NCBI GenBank assembly: GCA_964428475.1
Contig: CAYRYO010000040.1
Location: forward strand, 1-14,963
Reading direction: 5' to 3'
Origin: JARICQ01 sp964428475
GTDB lineage: Bacteria > Bacillota > Clostridia > Tissierellales > Tissierellaceae
DNA: 14,963 nucleotides
Shown here: in pieces, positions 1 through 8,111 of the stretch
How positions within the stretch are numbered: the stretch's first letter is position 1
How the letters are laid out: each line of letters starts with the position of its first letter
Notes under the pieces: model-generated
The model's database searches: none
Told to the model about the DNA's origin: nothing
What the model saw: only the letters and a program-made list of their open reading frames with translations
Translations under genes and position numbers: made by a program

Positions 1-1
1 T

Positions 2-9
2 TCACCTCC
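2..9 (-). promoter_or_regulatory. Strong ribosome binding site of a gene starting just left of the window
   Basis: Read on the minus strand, the last bases of the window are GGAGGTGA, a full match to the anti-Shine-Dalgarno sequence. It points off the left edge, so a minus-strand gene should start within about ten bases outside. Nothing can be said about its product. Confidence 0.6.
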
Positions 10-138
10 ATATAGTTAAAGGTAGTGTTAGGATTAAAATCAATAAATATACTGTTGCTAAACCCTCTGACAATTTCGTTAAAAATATATCTCCATCCTG
101 ATTATATTATTTTGAAGGTTTATAAGTCCTTCCCCTAC

Positions 139-167
139 ATTATAAACGTCTTTGATATATCTTGCAA
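139..167 (-). promoter_or_regulatory. Sigma-A type promoter for the gene beyond the left edge
   Basis: On the minus strand there is TTGCAA (162-167), a 17-base spacer, and a perfect TATAAT (139-144). Transcription would start near 132 and run leftward, giving a leader of about 130 bases before the ribosome binding site at 2-9. The same hexamer pair and spacing recur at 13910-13938. The rest of 1-261 holds no supported gene: the short open stretches in all three minus frames are interrupted by stops. An isolated AAAGGAGG at 229-236 has no start codon at a usable distance. Confidence 0.55.
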
Positions 168-261
168 TTTTTACAAGTATACATATACACCTATATGAAT
201 TTCAATAGTTTCAAGATTTTGAAGCTAAACCTCCTTTAATTACTAGTGTCAACTATTGATT

Positions 262-1755
262 TTAATATACTTTGTTTAATACTTCATCAAGGGTAAAGTA
301 ATCTAAAAGGTCTATACGGTCCACAGATAGGAATTCAAAATTATCTGTTCCTTGATTAATATAAAAATCTATACCCCAAGCTTCTAGTTGAAATTCTGGC
401 AGACTTTCTATTTTTATCCCCCCTACTTTTTCTATATATTCTTGAATAAATATAAAGTCAGCCTCAAAGAAATCTTCTAATGTTATATACTTTTCTTTTA
501 TATAGTCAAATGTTCGATGGAAATAATAAGAATTCTCATTTCCATCAGAGTCAATAGTTTCTAATTCACCTCCATAAGAAATATATCTATCGTTCTGGAA
601 ACTTACCATACCCATATCACTGAATAAGCTAAAACTTTTATCTTTTGCTAAACGTTCAATATACTCTTCTGTATCTAACTTTATAATATTATTAATTTTA
701 TTTTGTTTTTCAATGTTTGAAGGCATAGTTATTTCTACAAGTTCATATTCTCCATTTTTAACCTCCATATTATTCACTTTAATATAATTGTTTGAATTAA
801 TTCCAAACTGCAATTTTTCTACTATAATATGAATAGCTGCCCAAATATCATCTTCATCTATAAAATCAAGTTCCTCTATAATTTCTTTAAGTTTACTCTC
901 TGGATACTTATCTCTTAAGGCCATAATAGAATAGTATTCTTTGCTCCCTTTGCCATCATAATAGAAGAGATAAACATTTTCTGGTCCAAGTAAAAGATCA
1001 TAGATGAGAGAACGACACAAATAATTTGCTTGCCAATTTATAAAGGTTGATTTGTTATTCTTTGCAATTTCTTCAAGTATAATTATGTCTTTTGAAAGAC
1101 CATCAACATCAAGCTCCTCTCGATTATATTCATAGTAGTTAAATTTTTTATTTAACTCTATTATGGTTCTGAAATCATCAGATAGATACTCTGAATATTC
1201 CATTAAAGCAACCCAATCCATTTCAACGACAGGATATCCATCATAATACACTATAGTTAAGAAACTCTTTACAAGAGTAATATAATCATTTTTCACCTTT
1301 TCATTTTCAATACTATTTACCTTAGATTTATCTAAACTACCTTCTATATGATTATTTAATACATCCATATATTCCTCTTTCCAAATATTAGTATTAAAAT
1401 CCCTCTGAACTTTCTCCTGATATATTATCAAGGATTCAATCATCTTATCAGCTTCATCTTTACTAGCATTAACAATGTTTTCTCTAATATATATACCTAT
1501 GTCTGCAGCAGTGAAACCCGGAGAGAGTTTTTCTAAAAATGAATCTGCAATTTTCGGTCTTATTTTTCTAACAGTTTCTTTTGCTTCTTTCACGGTCTCA
1601 TCTTCTAGATTTTCAATGGCTTCTCCTGGTGTTTTAATATCTTCTTTTAATGTATAAGTTTTATCATTTCCTGGGTTTTCTGATGCACTTGTACAAGCCG
1701 TAGCCATGGTTGACATAATAAGTATTGTAATAAGTAAAATTTTTGATGTTTTCAT
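262..1755 (-). CDS. Lipoprotein with C-terminal RsiV-like (DUF4163/DUF3298-type) region
   Basis: A 497-residue protein, probably anchored outside the membrane by lipid. Residues 1-20 are a signal peptide (K4, K5, then a hydrophobic stretch) ending ATA-C21, an acceptable lipobox. Residues 22-160 are charged and helical. Residues about 165-300 resemble the middle of the 321-residue lipoprotein at 13974-14939: YPVV/YPIV, SDDFR/SDEVR and LLLGPEN/YLLGTDN fall in the same order and spacing. Residues about 338-400 and 410-490 look like the DUF4163 plus DUF3298 pair known from RsiV and PdaC proteins, with P345, N352-I357, and a late ITLEDFF after FDYIKEKY; this assignment is by eye. GGGGAG lies six bases before the ATG. 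It lies 54 bases downstream of birA and may share its transcript. The specific function is unknown. Confidence 0.8.
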   Translation of the reverse strand: MKTSKILLITILIMSTMATACTSASENPGNDKTYTLKEDIKTPGEAIENLEDETVKEAKETVRKIRPKIADSFLEKLSPGFTAADIGIYIRENIVNASKDEADKMIESLIIYQEKVQRDFNTNIWKEEYMDVLNNHIEGSLDKSKVNSIENEKVKNDYITLVKSFLTIVYYDGYPVVEMDWVALMEYSEYLSDDFRTIIELNKKFNYYEYNREELDVDGLSKDIIILEEIAKNNKSTFINWQANYLCRSLIYDLLLGPENVYLFYYDGKGSKEYYSIMALRDKYPESKLKEIIEELDFIDEDDIWAAIHIIVEKLQFGINSNNYIKVNNMEVKNGEYELVEITMPSNIEKQNKINNIIKLDTEEYIERLAKDKSFSLFSDMGMVSFQNDRYISYGGELETIDSDGNENSYYFHRTFDYIKEKYITLEDFFEADFIFIQEYIEKVGGIKIESLPEFQLEAWGIDFYINQGTDNFEFLSVDRIDLLDYFTLDEVLNKVY

Positions 1756-1809
1756 CTGTTTCTCCCCACTTCTTATTATTATTTATTTAGTAATTATAAT
1801 AAGCTTAAA

Positions 1810-2790
1810 TTATATATAGCCATCCATTCCCCTTACAGATACTTCTCCTGAGTATATGTTTTCCCTTCCATCTTCAAAATCAACTACAAGTTCTCCATTA
1901 TTATTAATATCAATTGCTAGTCCAATTTTAACTTTATTGCCGTTGATCACACGGACTTCTTTTCCCAGTAAAACTGAGTTGATCTTTAGTATATCTATAA
2001 TACCACTTATATCTCCATCTTTTTTAAAATCTATATAATACTTTTCAAATTGATTTAATATATAGGCTGTAAGTTTTTTTCTATCTATTTCCCTTGCTTG
2101 TTCTATACTTATAGATGTAGCTCGCTCTTTTAATTGATCTGGAATATCACTTTCATTTAAATTTACATTTACTCCTATTCCCATCACTATATAATCTATC
2201 ATATTTAATTCTCCACTCATTTCAGTGAGTATACCTGACACCTTTTGCCCATTTATCAAGATATCATTTGGCCACTTAATCTGTGATCTTATATTCATAT
2301 TTTCTAGGGCTTTAAATACTGCTACTGCACCTATTTGAGTCAATTTAGATACCTTGTCTAGATCAAGTTCAGGTTTTAATATTATACTCATCCATATTCC
2401 TTTTCCACTTGGAGATACCCAACTCCTGCCTATTCTGCCTTTGCCAAGAGTTTGTTCCTCAGCTATTAGAACTGTTCCTTCATCTAGATGACAAGCCAAT
2501 TCTTTAGCTCTTTTATTTGTAGAATCTATAGAAGTAAAATGCCTGATATCTCTTCCTGTAAAATCAGTATCTAAATATTCTTGTATTTCTTCATATCTAA
2601 GTATATCGGGAGAAGATAAAAGTTTATATCCTCTTCTACTAATTGACTCAATTTTATAACCTTCTTCTTTAAGTGTATTTATATATTTCCATACATTTGC
2701 TCTAGTCATTCCTAGTTTCTGTGAAATATTTTCACCCGAAGTAAAATTATCATTGTTTTCTATTAGTATGTTTAGAATTTTGCTCTTCAT
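1810..2790 (-). CDS. birA: Bifunctional biotin-[acetyl-CoA carboxylase] ligase / biotin operon repressor
   Basis: Activates biotin to biotinyl-AMP and attaches it to a lysine of biotin carrier proteins. The N-terminal DNA-binding domain suggests it also represses biotin genes. In the 326-residue form, residues 2-58 are a winged helix-turn-helix (NISQKLGMTRANVWKYI, then the RRGYKL wing). The catalytic domain runs from about 80 to 260, with STN (90-92), the nucleotide loop GKGRIGRSW (116-124), KWPNDI (172-177), K183 and GIGVNVN (204-210). A small SH3-like C-terminal domain follows. A GTG at 2805 would add five residues, but GAGG lies nine bases before the ATG at 2790, so the ATG is preferred. 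It is separated from the upstream isomerase gene by a terminator, so it probably has its own weak promoter, which I could not identify. Confidence 0.93.
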   Translation of the reverse strand: MKSKILNILIENNDNFTSGENISQKLGMTRANVWKYINTLKEEGYKIESISRRGYKLLSSPDILRYEEIQEYLDTDFTGRDIRHFTSIDSTNKRAKELACHLDEGTVLIAEEQTLGKGRIGRSWVSPSGKGIWMSIILKPELDLDKVSKLTQIGAVAVFKALENMNIRSQIKWPNDILINGQKVSGILTEMSGELNMIDYIVMGIGVNVNLNESDIPDQLKERATSISIEQAREIDRKKLTAYILNQFEKYYIDFKKDGDISGIIDILKINSVLLGKEVRVINGNKVKIGLAIDINNNGELVVDFEDGRENIYSGEVSVRGMDGYI

Positions 2791-2830
2791 CTTACCAATC
2801 CTCACTTTTCTTATAGATATTTTCTATTTG

Positions 2831-2859
2831 AAAAAAGCTAGGACATTTTGTCCTAGCTT
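2831..2859 (-). terminator. Rho-independent terminator after the IPP isomerase gene
   Basis: An exact 11-base-pair stem, AAGCTAGGACA paired with TGTCCTAGCTT around a three-base loop (2835-2859). On the minus strand it runs into six Ts (2831-2836). It lies directly after the isomerase stop codon at 2870 and ends the LCP-isomerase transcript before birA. Confidence 0.9.
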
Positions 2860-2869
2860 GTATAGTTAA

Positions 2870-3889
2870 TTATTCTGATACCAATTCTTTCAATCTTCCT
2901 GTAAGTTTATAGTCTATAGCTCTTAGGGCTTCTAGATTCCTTGCTCCAGATAAAAGCATTAATATCTTTAGCTTATATATCGTGGCTTCTAAATAATCCC
3001 TTGCATTATCATATCCACCATGAAGTAAAAATGAAAGTATCTCTCCAGATATGGCTACCATATTTCCTCCAATAACTAAGGCCTTCATTATATCTATACT
3101 CTCTCTTATACCACCACTAGCTATTAGATTGAAGTCCTTCGCCACATTTCTAGTCTGAATAATTGATACTGCAGTTGGAATACCCCAATCATATAAATCT
3201 GAAAAATCTATATCATTGTATCTAATATTTTCAATCTCTATAAAATTGGTTCCACCAAATCCTGATATATCAATGTGTCTAACCCCTACATCATAAAGTT
3301 TTTTGGCTACACCTCTAGATATACCGAATCCCACTTCTTTAACTATGACTGGCTTGTCTAGATTTTGAACAATATTTTTTATATTAGATAATACACCTTT
3401 GAAATCCTTGTCTCCTTCAAGCATAACTATCTCCTGAGCAGGATTTAGATGAAGTTGAATCGCATCTGCTTTTATCATATCTACTGCACGTTTTACTTCT
3501 CCAAGGCTTGCTTGGGCATTTAAATTGGCTATTACAACACCTTTATCTCCTATAGTTTCTCTTACTATTTTAAAACTATCTTGGCATTTCTCATCTTCAC
3601 AAAGTGCTATTGTCTGAGAACCTACCGCCATCGGGATTTTAAATATCTTTGCAAGCTCTGCAAGTTTTTTATTGATTTCCCAAGAAAAGTCAGTTCCCCC
3701 AGTCATAGCATTTATGATTATTGGATAATCTACAGTTTTCCCCAAGAAACTTGTGCTGGTGTCTATTTGATCCAAACTTAAATTTGGCAGCGCATTGTGT
3801 TCTATAAACACATCTCCTAATAGGGTATTACCCCTATAGGTTGTTCTTAAATAATTTTCCACATGCTCTTTTTTTCTTTTTTCCCTCAT
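2870..3889 (-). CDS. fni: Type 2 isopentenyl-diphosphate delta-isomerase
   Basis: FMN- and NAD(P)H-dependent enzyme that interconverts isopentenyl diphosphate and dimethylallyl diphosphate in the cytoplasm, for isoprenoid lipid carriers and quinones. It is unrelated to the type 1 enzyme. At 339 residues it has the normal family length and a complete TIM-barrel motif set: MTGG (62-65), HLNPAQE (147-153), KEVGFGIS (184-191), SGFGGTN (209-215) and ASGGIR (257-262), the last three being FMN phosphate-binding or barrel-mouth loops. GAGGTG sits five bases before the ATG. It starts 17 bases after the LCP gene and ends at a strong terminator, so the two probably form a bicistronic unit. The link makes sense because LCP enzymes use undecaprenyl-phosphate-linked substrates, but that functional tie is inference. 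Confidence 0.95.
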   Translation of the reverse strand: MREKRKKEHVENYLRTTYRGNTLLGDVFIEHNALPNLSLDQIDTSTSFLGKTVDYPIIINAMTGGTDFSWEINKKLAELAKIFKIPMAVGSQTIALCEDEKCQDSFKIVRETIGDKGVVIANLNAQASLGEVKRAVDMIKADAIQLHLNPAQEIVMLEGDKDFKGVLSNIKNIVQNLDKPVIVKEVGFGISRGVAKKLYDVGVRHIDISGFGGTNFIEIENIRYNDIDFSDLYDWGIPTAVSIIQTRNVAKDFNLIASGGIRESIDIMKALVIGGNMVAISGEILSFLLHGGYDNARDYLEATIYKLKILMLLSGARNLEALRAIDYKLTGRLKELVSE

Positions 3890-3906
3890 TTTTTCACCTC
3901 TATCTA

Positions 3907-4839
3907 TTAATCTAATAAATAGTCTCCAAACATATCTTCGACAATCATACTTGTCTCATCTCTATTATATATCCAATAGTCAAGTTTTTCAATCCTTTTC
4001 CCTTCTCCAGGAACAGTTGTTGATTCCATATTTTCTGTGTCTATCTTATTAGCAGATAGCGCACCTTTTAATATAACATTTAATGGCACATTTGTTTCCA
4101 CATAATCGTAATATGTTTCTATTAATTCCGGAAGCTTAAATATATTCTTTGGTTTTAAAGTTTGCTTTACTAATTCTTTTACAAACATCTGCTGTGATTC
4201 TATTCTACCTATGTCTCCATATCCAGAAGTTAATGCATTGTTTTTTCTCCATCTTAAAAAATCATGAGCTTTCTGTCCATCTAGCTCTTGTACGCCCTTT
4301 TTAAGGTTTATATTTAATGGAGGATCTGCTGTTGGATCCGAGTATACCATATTCCTAGGCACATCTATTACTACCCCACCGATTGCATCTACTACCGCCA
4401 TTATAGCTTTGTAGTCAACTTTAACATAGTAATCAAGATCTATATCTAGAAATTCTCTTACTGTTCTGATAGAAAGATCTGCCCCTCCATAAGCATGAGC
4501 ATGATTTATCTTGTCTTCTTTTCCCTTTACAAGCACCCTTGTATCTCTTGGAATAGACAGAAGTTTTACCTCTCCATTATCAAAATTAACTTTTACAAGC
4601 ATCATAGTATCTGTTCTTGTACCTTTTGACTTTTTTACATCCTTTGCATCTACCCCCATAAGTAAAACTAATATCTCATCTTTGTGTTTTTGTTCTGGTT
4701 TCTTTTCATCTACAATTATTGGTTCTCCATCTGCATCAACTTGAATATTTTCCCTAGAAAATAAAACCTTATCGACTCCCATGAATATAAGACTAAAGAC
4801 TAATAACGATAACAAAAACGATAATAAAAATTTTTTCAT
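3907..4839 (-). CDS. LytR-CpsA-Psr (LCP) family cell-wall glycopolymer transferase
   Basis: LCP proteins move glycopolymers such as teichoic acids from undecaprenyl pyrophosphate carriers onto peptidoglycan, on the outer face of the membrane. The 310-residue form has a short cytoplasmic start, one membrane helix (about 3-22), a linker, and the LCP domain at about 54-230. Visible family residues are MGVD (61-64), RTDTMML (75-81), SIPRDT (95-100), KINHAHAYGG (110-119), VDAIGGVVIDV (150-160), LRWRKN (195-200) and GDIGRIESQQ (208-217), which supply the arginines and aspartates that bind the pyrophosphate and metal. A GTG at 4845 would add two residues, but GAGG lies seven bases before the ATG at 4839. 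It is probably the first gene of a two-gene unit with the isomerase. Which polymer it handles cannot be told. Confidence 0.92.
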   Translation of the reverse strand: MKKFLLSFLLSLLVFSLIFMGVDKVLFSRENIQVDADGEPIIVDEKKPEQKHKDEILVLLMGVDAKDVKKSKGTRTDTMMLVKVNFDNGEVKLLSIPRDTRVLVKGKEDKINHAHAYGGADLSIRTVREFLDIDLDYYVKVDYKAIMAVVDAIGGVVIDVPRNMVYSDPTADPPLNINLKKGVQELDGQKAHDFLRWRKNNALTSGYGDIGRIESQQMFVKELVKQTLKPKNIFKLPELIETYYDYVETNVPLNVILKGALSANKIDTENMESTTVPGEGKRIEKLDYWIYNRDETSMIVEDMFGDYLLD

Positions 4840-4872
4840 CTTCACACCTCTTGCATTTTAAGTATACATTAA

Positions 4873-4901
4873 ATAATACTACATATAAAGCTTAAATACA
4901 A
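4873..4901 (-). promoter_or_regulatory. Probable promoter of the LCP-isomerase unit
   Basis: On the minus strand TTGTAT (4896-4901) is followed after 17 bases by TATTAT (4873-4878), about 34 bases before the LCP start. Four of six and five of six consensus positions match. It is divergent from the promoter at 4937-4965. Confidence 0.4.
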
Positions 4902-4936
4902 TTACAAATATATGAAGATTAGTTTACATTTTGGGG

Positions 4937-4965
4937 TTGACATATAATAAATATAGATATATAAT
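4937..4965 (+). promoter_or_regulatory. Consensus sigma-A promoter of the tyrosine T-box leader
   Basis: A perfect TTGACA (4937-4942), exactly 17 bases, and a perfect TATAAT (4960-4965). Transcription should begin near 4972, just before the T-box leader. Such a strong promoter fits control by premature termination rather than at initiation. Confidence 0.85.
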
Positions 4966-4971
4966 TCCTTA

Positions 4972-5277
4972 TAAAGATTTAGCACTTTAAATACCAAAAG
5001 GTTTTGATTGGGAAAAAGTAAGAATAATTTATACCTTTACAGAGAACTATCACTTGGTGGAAGATAGTAAGGATACTATTCTGAATACATCCTAAGAACT
5101 ACTCATCGAAAAATCAAATTTAGTAGATGATGTCGGTTAATTGTACCCGTTATAGTACATAGTACTAGTTTTTCTTGGTACTTAACAAGATTTATATCGT
5201 GAGATATAGATGAATTAAGGTGGTAACACGGATATAATCCCGTCCTTTCTATTATAGAAGGTGCGGGATTTTTATTT
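4972..5277 (+). promoter_or_regulatory. T-box riboswitch, specifier UAC (tyrosine), before the PLP lyase gene
   Basis: The leader senses uncharged tRNA and then lets transcription continue. Stem I can be drawn: TTGGGA (5008-5013) pairs with TCCTAA (5090-5095), and AGAATA (5021-5026) with TATTCT (5077-5082). This leaves a specifier loop with AGTA on the 5' side and GAA-TAC-A on the 3' side. The specifier is therefore UAC (5086-5088), tyrosine. A GGTG loop motif is at 5056-5059. The T-box core AAGGTGGTAACACGG is at 5217-5231; its TGGT should pair with an ACCA tRNA end, fitting the A73 of bacterial tRNA-Tyr. The competing terminator is a hairpin with AATCCCG (5236-5242) against CGGGATT (5264-5270), followed by a T-rich run to 5277. 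Confidence 0.92.
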
Positions 5278-5299
5278 TATATAAAAGGGGTTGATTGCT

Positions 5300-5452
5300 A
5301 TGGAATCTGACTATTATTATTTTAAGCTAGATATATCAAATATAATAAAAAGTGAAAAAAATGGAGGAATGAAATTATGTCTAAAATCAAATTCTTTAGT
5401 GGGGAACAAATACCCCTGGAAATGCATAAGGTTCGCATCGTACAAAAGTTAA
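5300..5452 (+). CDS. Possible small upstream ORF with three consecutive tyrosine codons
   Basis: A 50-codon frame starting ATG, with AAAAGGGG ending nine bases before it. The peptide begins MESDYYYFKLD. It lies between the T-box terminator and the lyase gene and overlaps the first 76 bases of the lyase gene in another frame. No family is recognisable. It could be a leader peptide whose translation responds to tyrosine supply, or a chance frame in AT-rich DNA. The second is quite possible, since TAT is common here. Confidence 0.25.
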   Translation: MESDYYYFKLDISNIIKSEKNGGMKLCLKSNSLVGNKYPWKCIRFASYKS

Positions 5453-6825
5453 ATCTACTTCCTATAGAGGAACGTTTAAAGGCAATAACTGAAGCTGGAA
5501 ACAACACTTTTCTTCTTAACAACAGAGATGTGTTTATGGATATGTTAACTGATAGTGGTGTAAATGCTATGAGCGATAGACAACAAGCGGCTATGATGGT
5601 GGCAGATGACAGTTATGCTGGAAGTGAAACTTTTACTAGATTGCATTTTAAGTTAAAAGAAATATTCGGTATGGAATTTTTCCTACCTACTCACCAAGGG
5701 AGAGCATGTGAAAATATTATTTCCCAAACCTATGTAAAGCCTGGAACGATAGTTCCAATGAACTTCCATTTTACTACTTCCAAGGCCCATATAGATGTAA
5801 ATGGTGGGTCTATAGTAGAGATTATTGCAGATGAAGGTATAAAGGTTACAAGTAATCATCCCTTTAAAGGTAATATGGATATAGATAAATTAAATAATAT
5901 AATCAGGAAAAACGGTAAAGATAAAATTGCATTTGTTCGTATGGAAGCTGGAACAAATCTCATTGGAGGGCAACCATTTTCTCTACAAAATATTAAGGAT
6001 GTTAAAAAAATATGCAATGAAAATGATTTACTGCTTGTATTAGATGCAAGCCTTCTAGCAGATAATCTACATTTCATTAAAGAAAGAGAAGATCAATGTA
6101 AATCTATGACTATAAGGGAAATAACTCTTGAACTCGCAGCACAATGCGATATAATCTATTTTTCTGGTCGTAAGCTTGGATGTGCTAGAGGTGGAGGAAT
6201 ATGTACTAATAATAAAAAACTATACACTGATATGAGGGAATTAATAACCCTATACGAGGGCTTCCTAACTTATGGAGGCATGTCCGTCAAAGAAATGGAA
6301 GCATTAACTGTAGGCCTTGAAGAAACTATGGATGAAGATGTTATAAATCAAGGGCCTCAATTCATTTCTTTTATGACAGATGAATTAATTAAAAAAGGAA
6401 TACCTGTAGTAACTCCAGCAGGAGGTCTTGGTTGTCATATTAATGCGATGGAGTTTGTCAGCCATATCCCTCAAGAAAAATACCCTGCTGGTGCACTTGC
6501 CTCGGCCTTATTTATTGCTAGTGGTGTTCGTGGTATGGAAAGAGGAACTATGTCCGAACAAAGAAATCCAGATGGTAGTGAATTGTTTTCAAGTATGGAA
6601 TTATTGAGATTAGCTATGCCTAGAAGAGTCTTCACTATGTCTCAGGTAAAATATGCTGTAGACAGAATTGCATGGCTTTATGAAAACAGACATTTAATTG
6701 GAGGTCTAAAATTTGTAGAAGAACCTACGACTCTTCGTTTTTTCTTTGGTAGATTAGAAGCAGTCTCCGATTGGCAAGCAAAATTAGTTGAACAATTTAG
6801 AAAAGATTTTCCTGATAGCTTGTAA
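5377..6825 (+). CDS. Tyrosine phenol-lyase-like PLP enzyme (tryptophanase/TPL family), divergent
   Basis: The family cleaves tyrosine to phenol, pyruvate and ammonia (TPL) or tryptophan to indole (tryptophanase); both reactions are reversible. The whole length aligns by eye with Citrobacter freundii TPL (456 residues) rather than tryptophanase: AGNNTFLLNNRD, MLTDSGVNAMSD, THQGR, LRFF. Kept TPL residues, with C. freundii numbers in brackets, are Y80 (Y71), R109 (R100), F132 (F123), T133 (T124), N194 (N185), D223 (D214), the PLP lysine K266 (K257), R389 (R381) and R411 (R404). T124 and R381 are the pair that contacts the phenol hydroxyl. Changed are R217 to L226, K256 to R265, D258 to L267 and H343 to L351. 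At 482 residues it is slightly long, with about 15 extra at the N-terminus. GGAGG lies nine bases before the ATG. It is preceded by a Tyr T-box and followed by a hairpin terminator. Fold and family are secure; exact substrate is not. Confidence 0.85.
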   Translation: MSKIKFFSGEQIPLEMHKVRIVQKLNLLPIEERLKAITEAGNNTFLLNNRDVFMDMLTDSGVNAMSDRQQAAMMVADDSYAGSETFTRLHFKLKEIFGMEFFLPTHQGRACENIISQTYVKPGTIVPMNFHFTTSKAHIDVNGGSIVEIIADEGIKVTSNHPFKGNMDIDKLNNIIRKNGKDKIAFVRMEAGTNLIGGQPFSLQNIKDVKKICNENDLLLVLDASLLADNLHFIKEREDQCKSMTIREITLELAAQCDIIYFSGRKLGCARGGGICTNNKKLYTDMRELITLYEGFLTYGGMSVKEMEALTVGLEETMDEDVINQGPQFISFMTDELIKKGIPVVTPAGGLGCHINAMEFVSHIPQEKYPAGALASALFIASGVRGMERGTMSEQRNPDGSELFSSMELLRLAMPRRVFTMSQVKYAVDRIAWLYENRHLIGGLKFVEEPTTLRFFFGRLEAVSDWQAKLVEQFRKDFPDSL

Positions 6826-6857
6826 ATTCTATTATTTAAATAAGATGCAATAGTTTT

Positions 6858-6889
6858 AAAAGAGTGGGCGCAATTGCTACCACTCTTTT
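6858..6889. terminator. Bidirectional terminator between the lyase gene and the methionine operon
   Basis: AAAAGAGTGG (6858-6867) pairs with CCACTCTTTT (6880-6889), and the loop contains the self-complementary GCAATTGC. There are short T runs on both strands. It sits between the converging stops at 6825 and 6905, so it can end both transcripts. Confidence 0.85.
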
Positions 6890-6904
6890 ATAATCTATTC
6901 ATAG

Positions 6905-8095
6905 TTATAATTTGAAAAAGTGGGCTAATCTATTAATTAAATCTTTTATATCCCCTCCTTCAAAAAAATATGATAAACTTAATTCCGATGTAGATAATTT
7001 TTTATACTTTACACTAGTTTCCTTTATTATATCAAATATTTGAGAAGTAAGCTCTGCTTGATTCATTCTTCCTGTACCAACTAATGATATCCTAGTAATA
7101 TCATTAGTTTCCAAATCTATAAATCTATCTATACTATTTGTTATCTCTCTTTTTATAGATGAAAATGTCTTTATATATTCTTTAGAACAAGTAAAAGAAA
7201 TATTTAGAGAATTGTTTATTAAATTATTCTCTGTCATTCCAATATCTAAATTATGTTTGCTTAATATCTTGAATATATTGGATAATTTATCTATCTTATT
7301 AGGTATGTTTTTTATATATACCTCAATTTGACTATCGTCTACTACTAATGATACCAGTTTTAATTCTTCCATATCTTCACTCCCAATTATTGTTCCAATC
7401 TCATTATTAAAACTATCAGCTAAGTATATTGGAACTTGCATTTTCTTCCCTAATGCTAGTGCTCTTTTATCAATTACTTTAGTCCCCAATCTAGCCATTT
7501 CTAGAGCAGTATCATAGTTTATTTTGTGAATCTTTAAAGCCTTCTTATATACTCTAGGGTCAATCGAATATACTCCATCTACATCTGTGTATATTTCACA
7601 AGGGCATTTAAATTTTGCTGCTAATGCTACTGCAGTAGTGTCTGACCCGCCCCTTCCCAATGTTGTGATATCTTCATTCTCATTAATTCCCTGAAAACCC
7701 GCTACTATTACTACATTGCCCTTTTTCAAGTATCTCTTTATAGTATCTTCTTTGATATCCAAAATACTAGCCCTAGTATAGCTTCCGCATGTATTTATCT
7801 TGGCTTGTGCTCCTGTAAGGGAGATAGCTTTGCAATCCTGTTCATTTAATGCTATAGAAAGCAATGCTATTGTTTGTTGTTCCCCTGTAGCCAATAGTGC
7901 ATCTAATTCTCTATCTGAAGGCTCTGGTGATATGGTTCTTGCTAGTTCCAGTAAATGATCTGTGTTTTTCCCCATAGCAGATAGTACTATTACCATATCC
8001 CCAACACTCTCTTTTCTTTTAATGATGTTTTTAGCTATTTGTATAATTTTATCTGGAGTTGCTACTGAGCTACCACCGTATTTTTGAACAATCAA
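6905..8095 (-). CDS. Aspartate kinase with C-terminal ACT domains
   Basis: Phosphorylates aspartate to 4-phosphoaspartate, the entry step to methionine, threonine and lysine. At 396 residues it is a monofunctional aspartokinase. The kinase domain (1-240) shows KYGGSSV (5-11, with Ser where many have Thr), ATGEQQT (69-75), GRGGSDTTA (148-156) and YTDVDGVYSIDP (169-180). Two ACT-type regulatory domains follow (about 248-396), the first containing LDIGMTENNL. The start is TTG at 8095: GAAGGA (8105-8110) lies nine bases ahead and the KYGGSS motif is at the usual distance from the N-terminus. It is last in the operon, 16 bases after hom, so this copy is probably tuned to methionine demand. The inhibitor of its ACT domains cannot be read from sequence, so I give no isozyme name. 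Confidence 0.93.
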   Translation of the reverse strand: MIVQKYGGSSVATPDKIIQIAKNIIKRKESVGDMVIVLSAMGKNTDHLLELARTISPEPSDRELDALLATGEQQTIALLSIALNEQDCKAISLTGAQAKINTCGSYTRASILDIKEDTIKRYLKKGNVVIVAGFQGINENEDITTLGRGGSDTTAVALAAKFKCPCEIYTDVDGVYSIDPRVYKKALKIHKINYDTALEMARLGTKVIDKRALALGKKMQVPIYLADSFNNEIGTIIGSEDMEELKLVSLVVDDSQIEVYIKNIPNKIDKLSNIFKILSKHNLDIGMTENNLINNSLNISFTCSKEYIKTFSSIKREITNSIDRFIDLETNDITRISLVGTGRMNQAELTSQIFDIIKETSVKYKKLSTSELSLSYFFEGGDIKDLINRLAHFFKL

Positions 8096-8111
8096 TTAAT
8101 CACATCCTTCT

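Noticed and set aside
229..236. AAAGGAGG on the minus strand, a strong Shine-Dalgarno-like sequence.
   Set aside because: The nearest start (TTG) is 15 bases away and its frame closes after a few codons.
1..240. Short open stretches on the minus strand in several frames, some looking protein-like, that could be a frameshifted gene start (for example at the A5 run 81-85).
   Set aside because: Each frame has stops, no frame has a start codon with a ribosome binding site, and a promoter lies inside the region; chance frames are expected in such AT-rich DNA.
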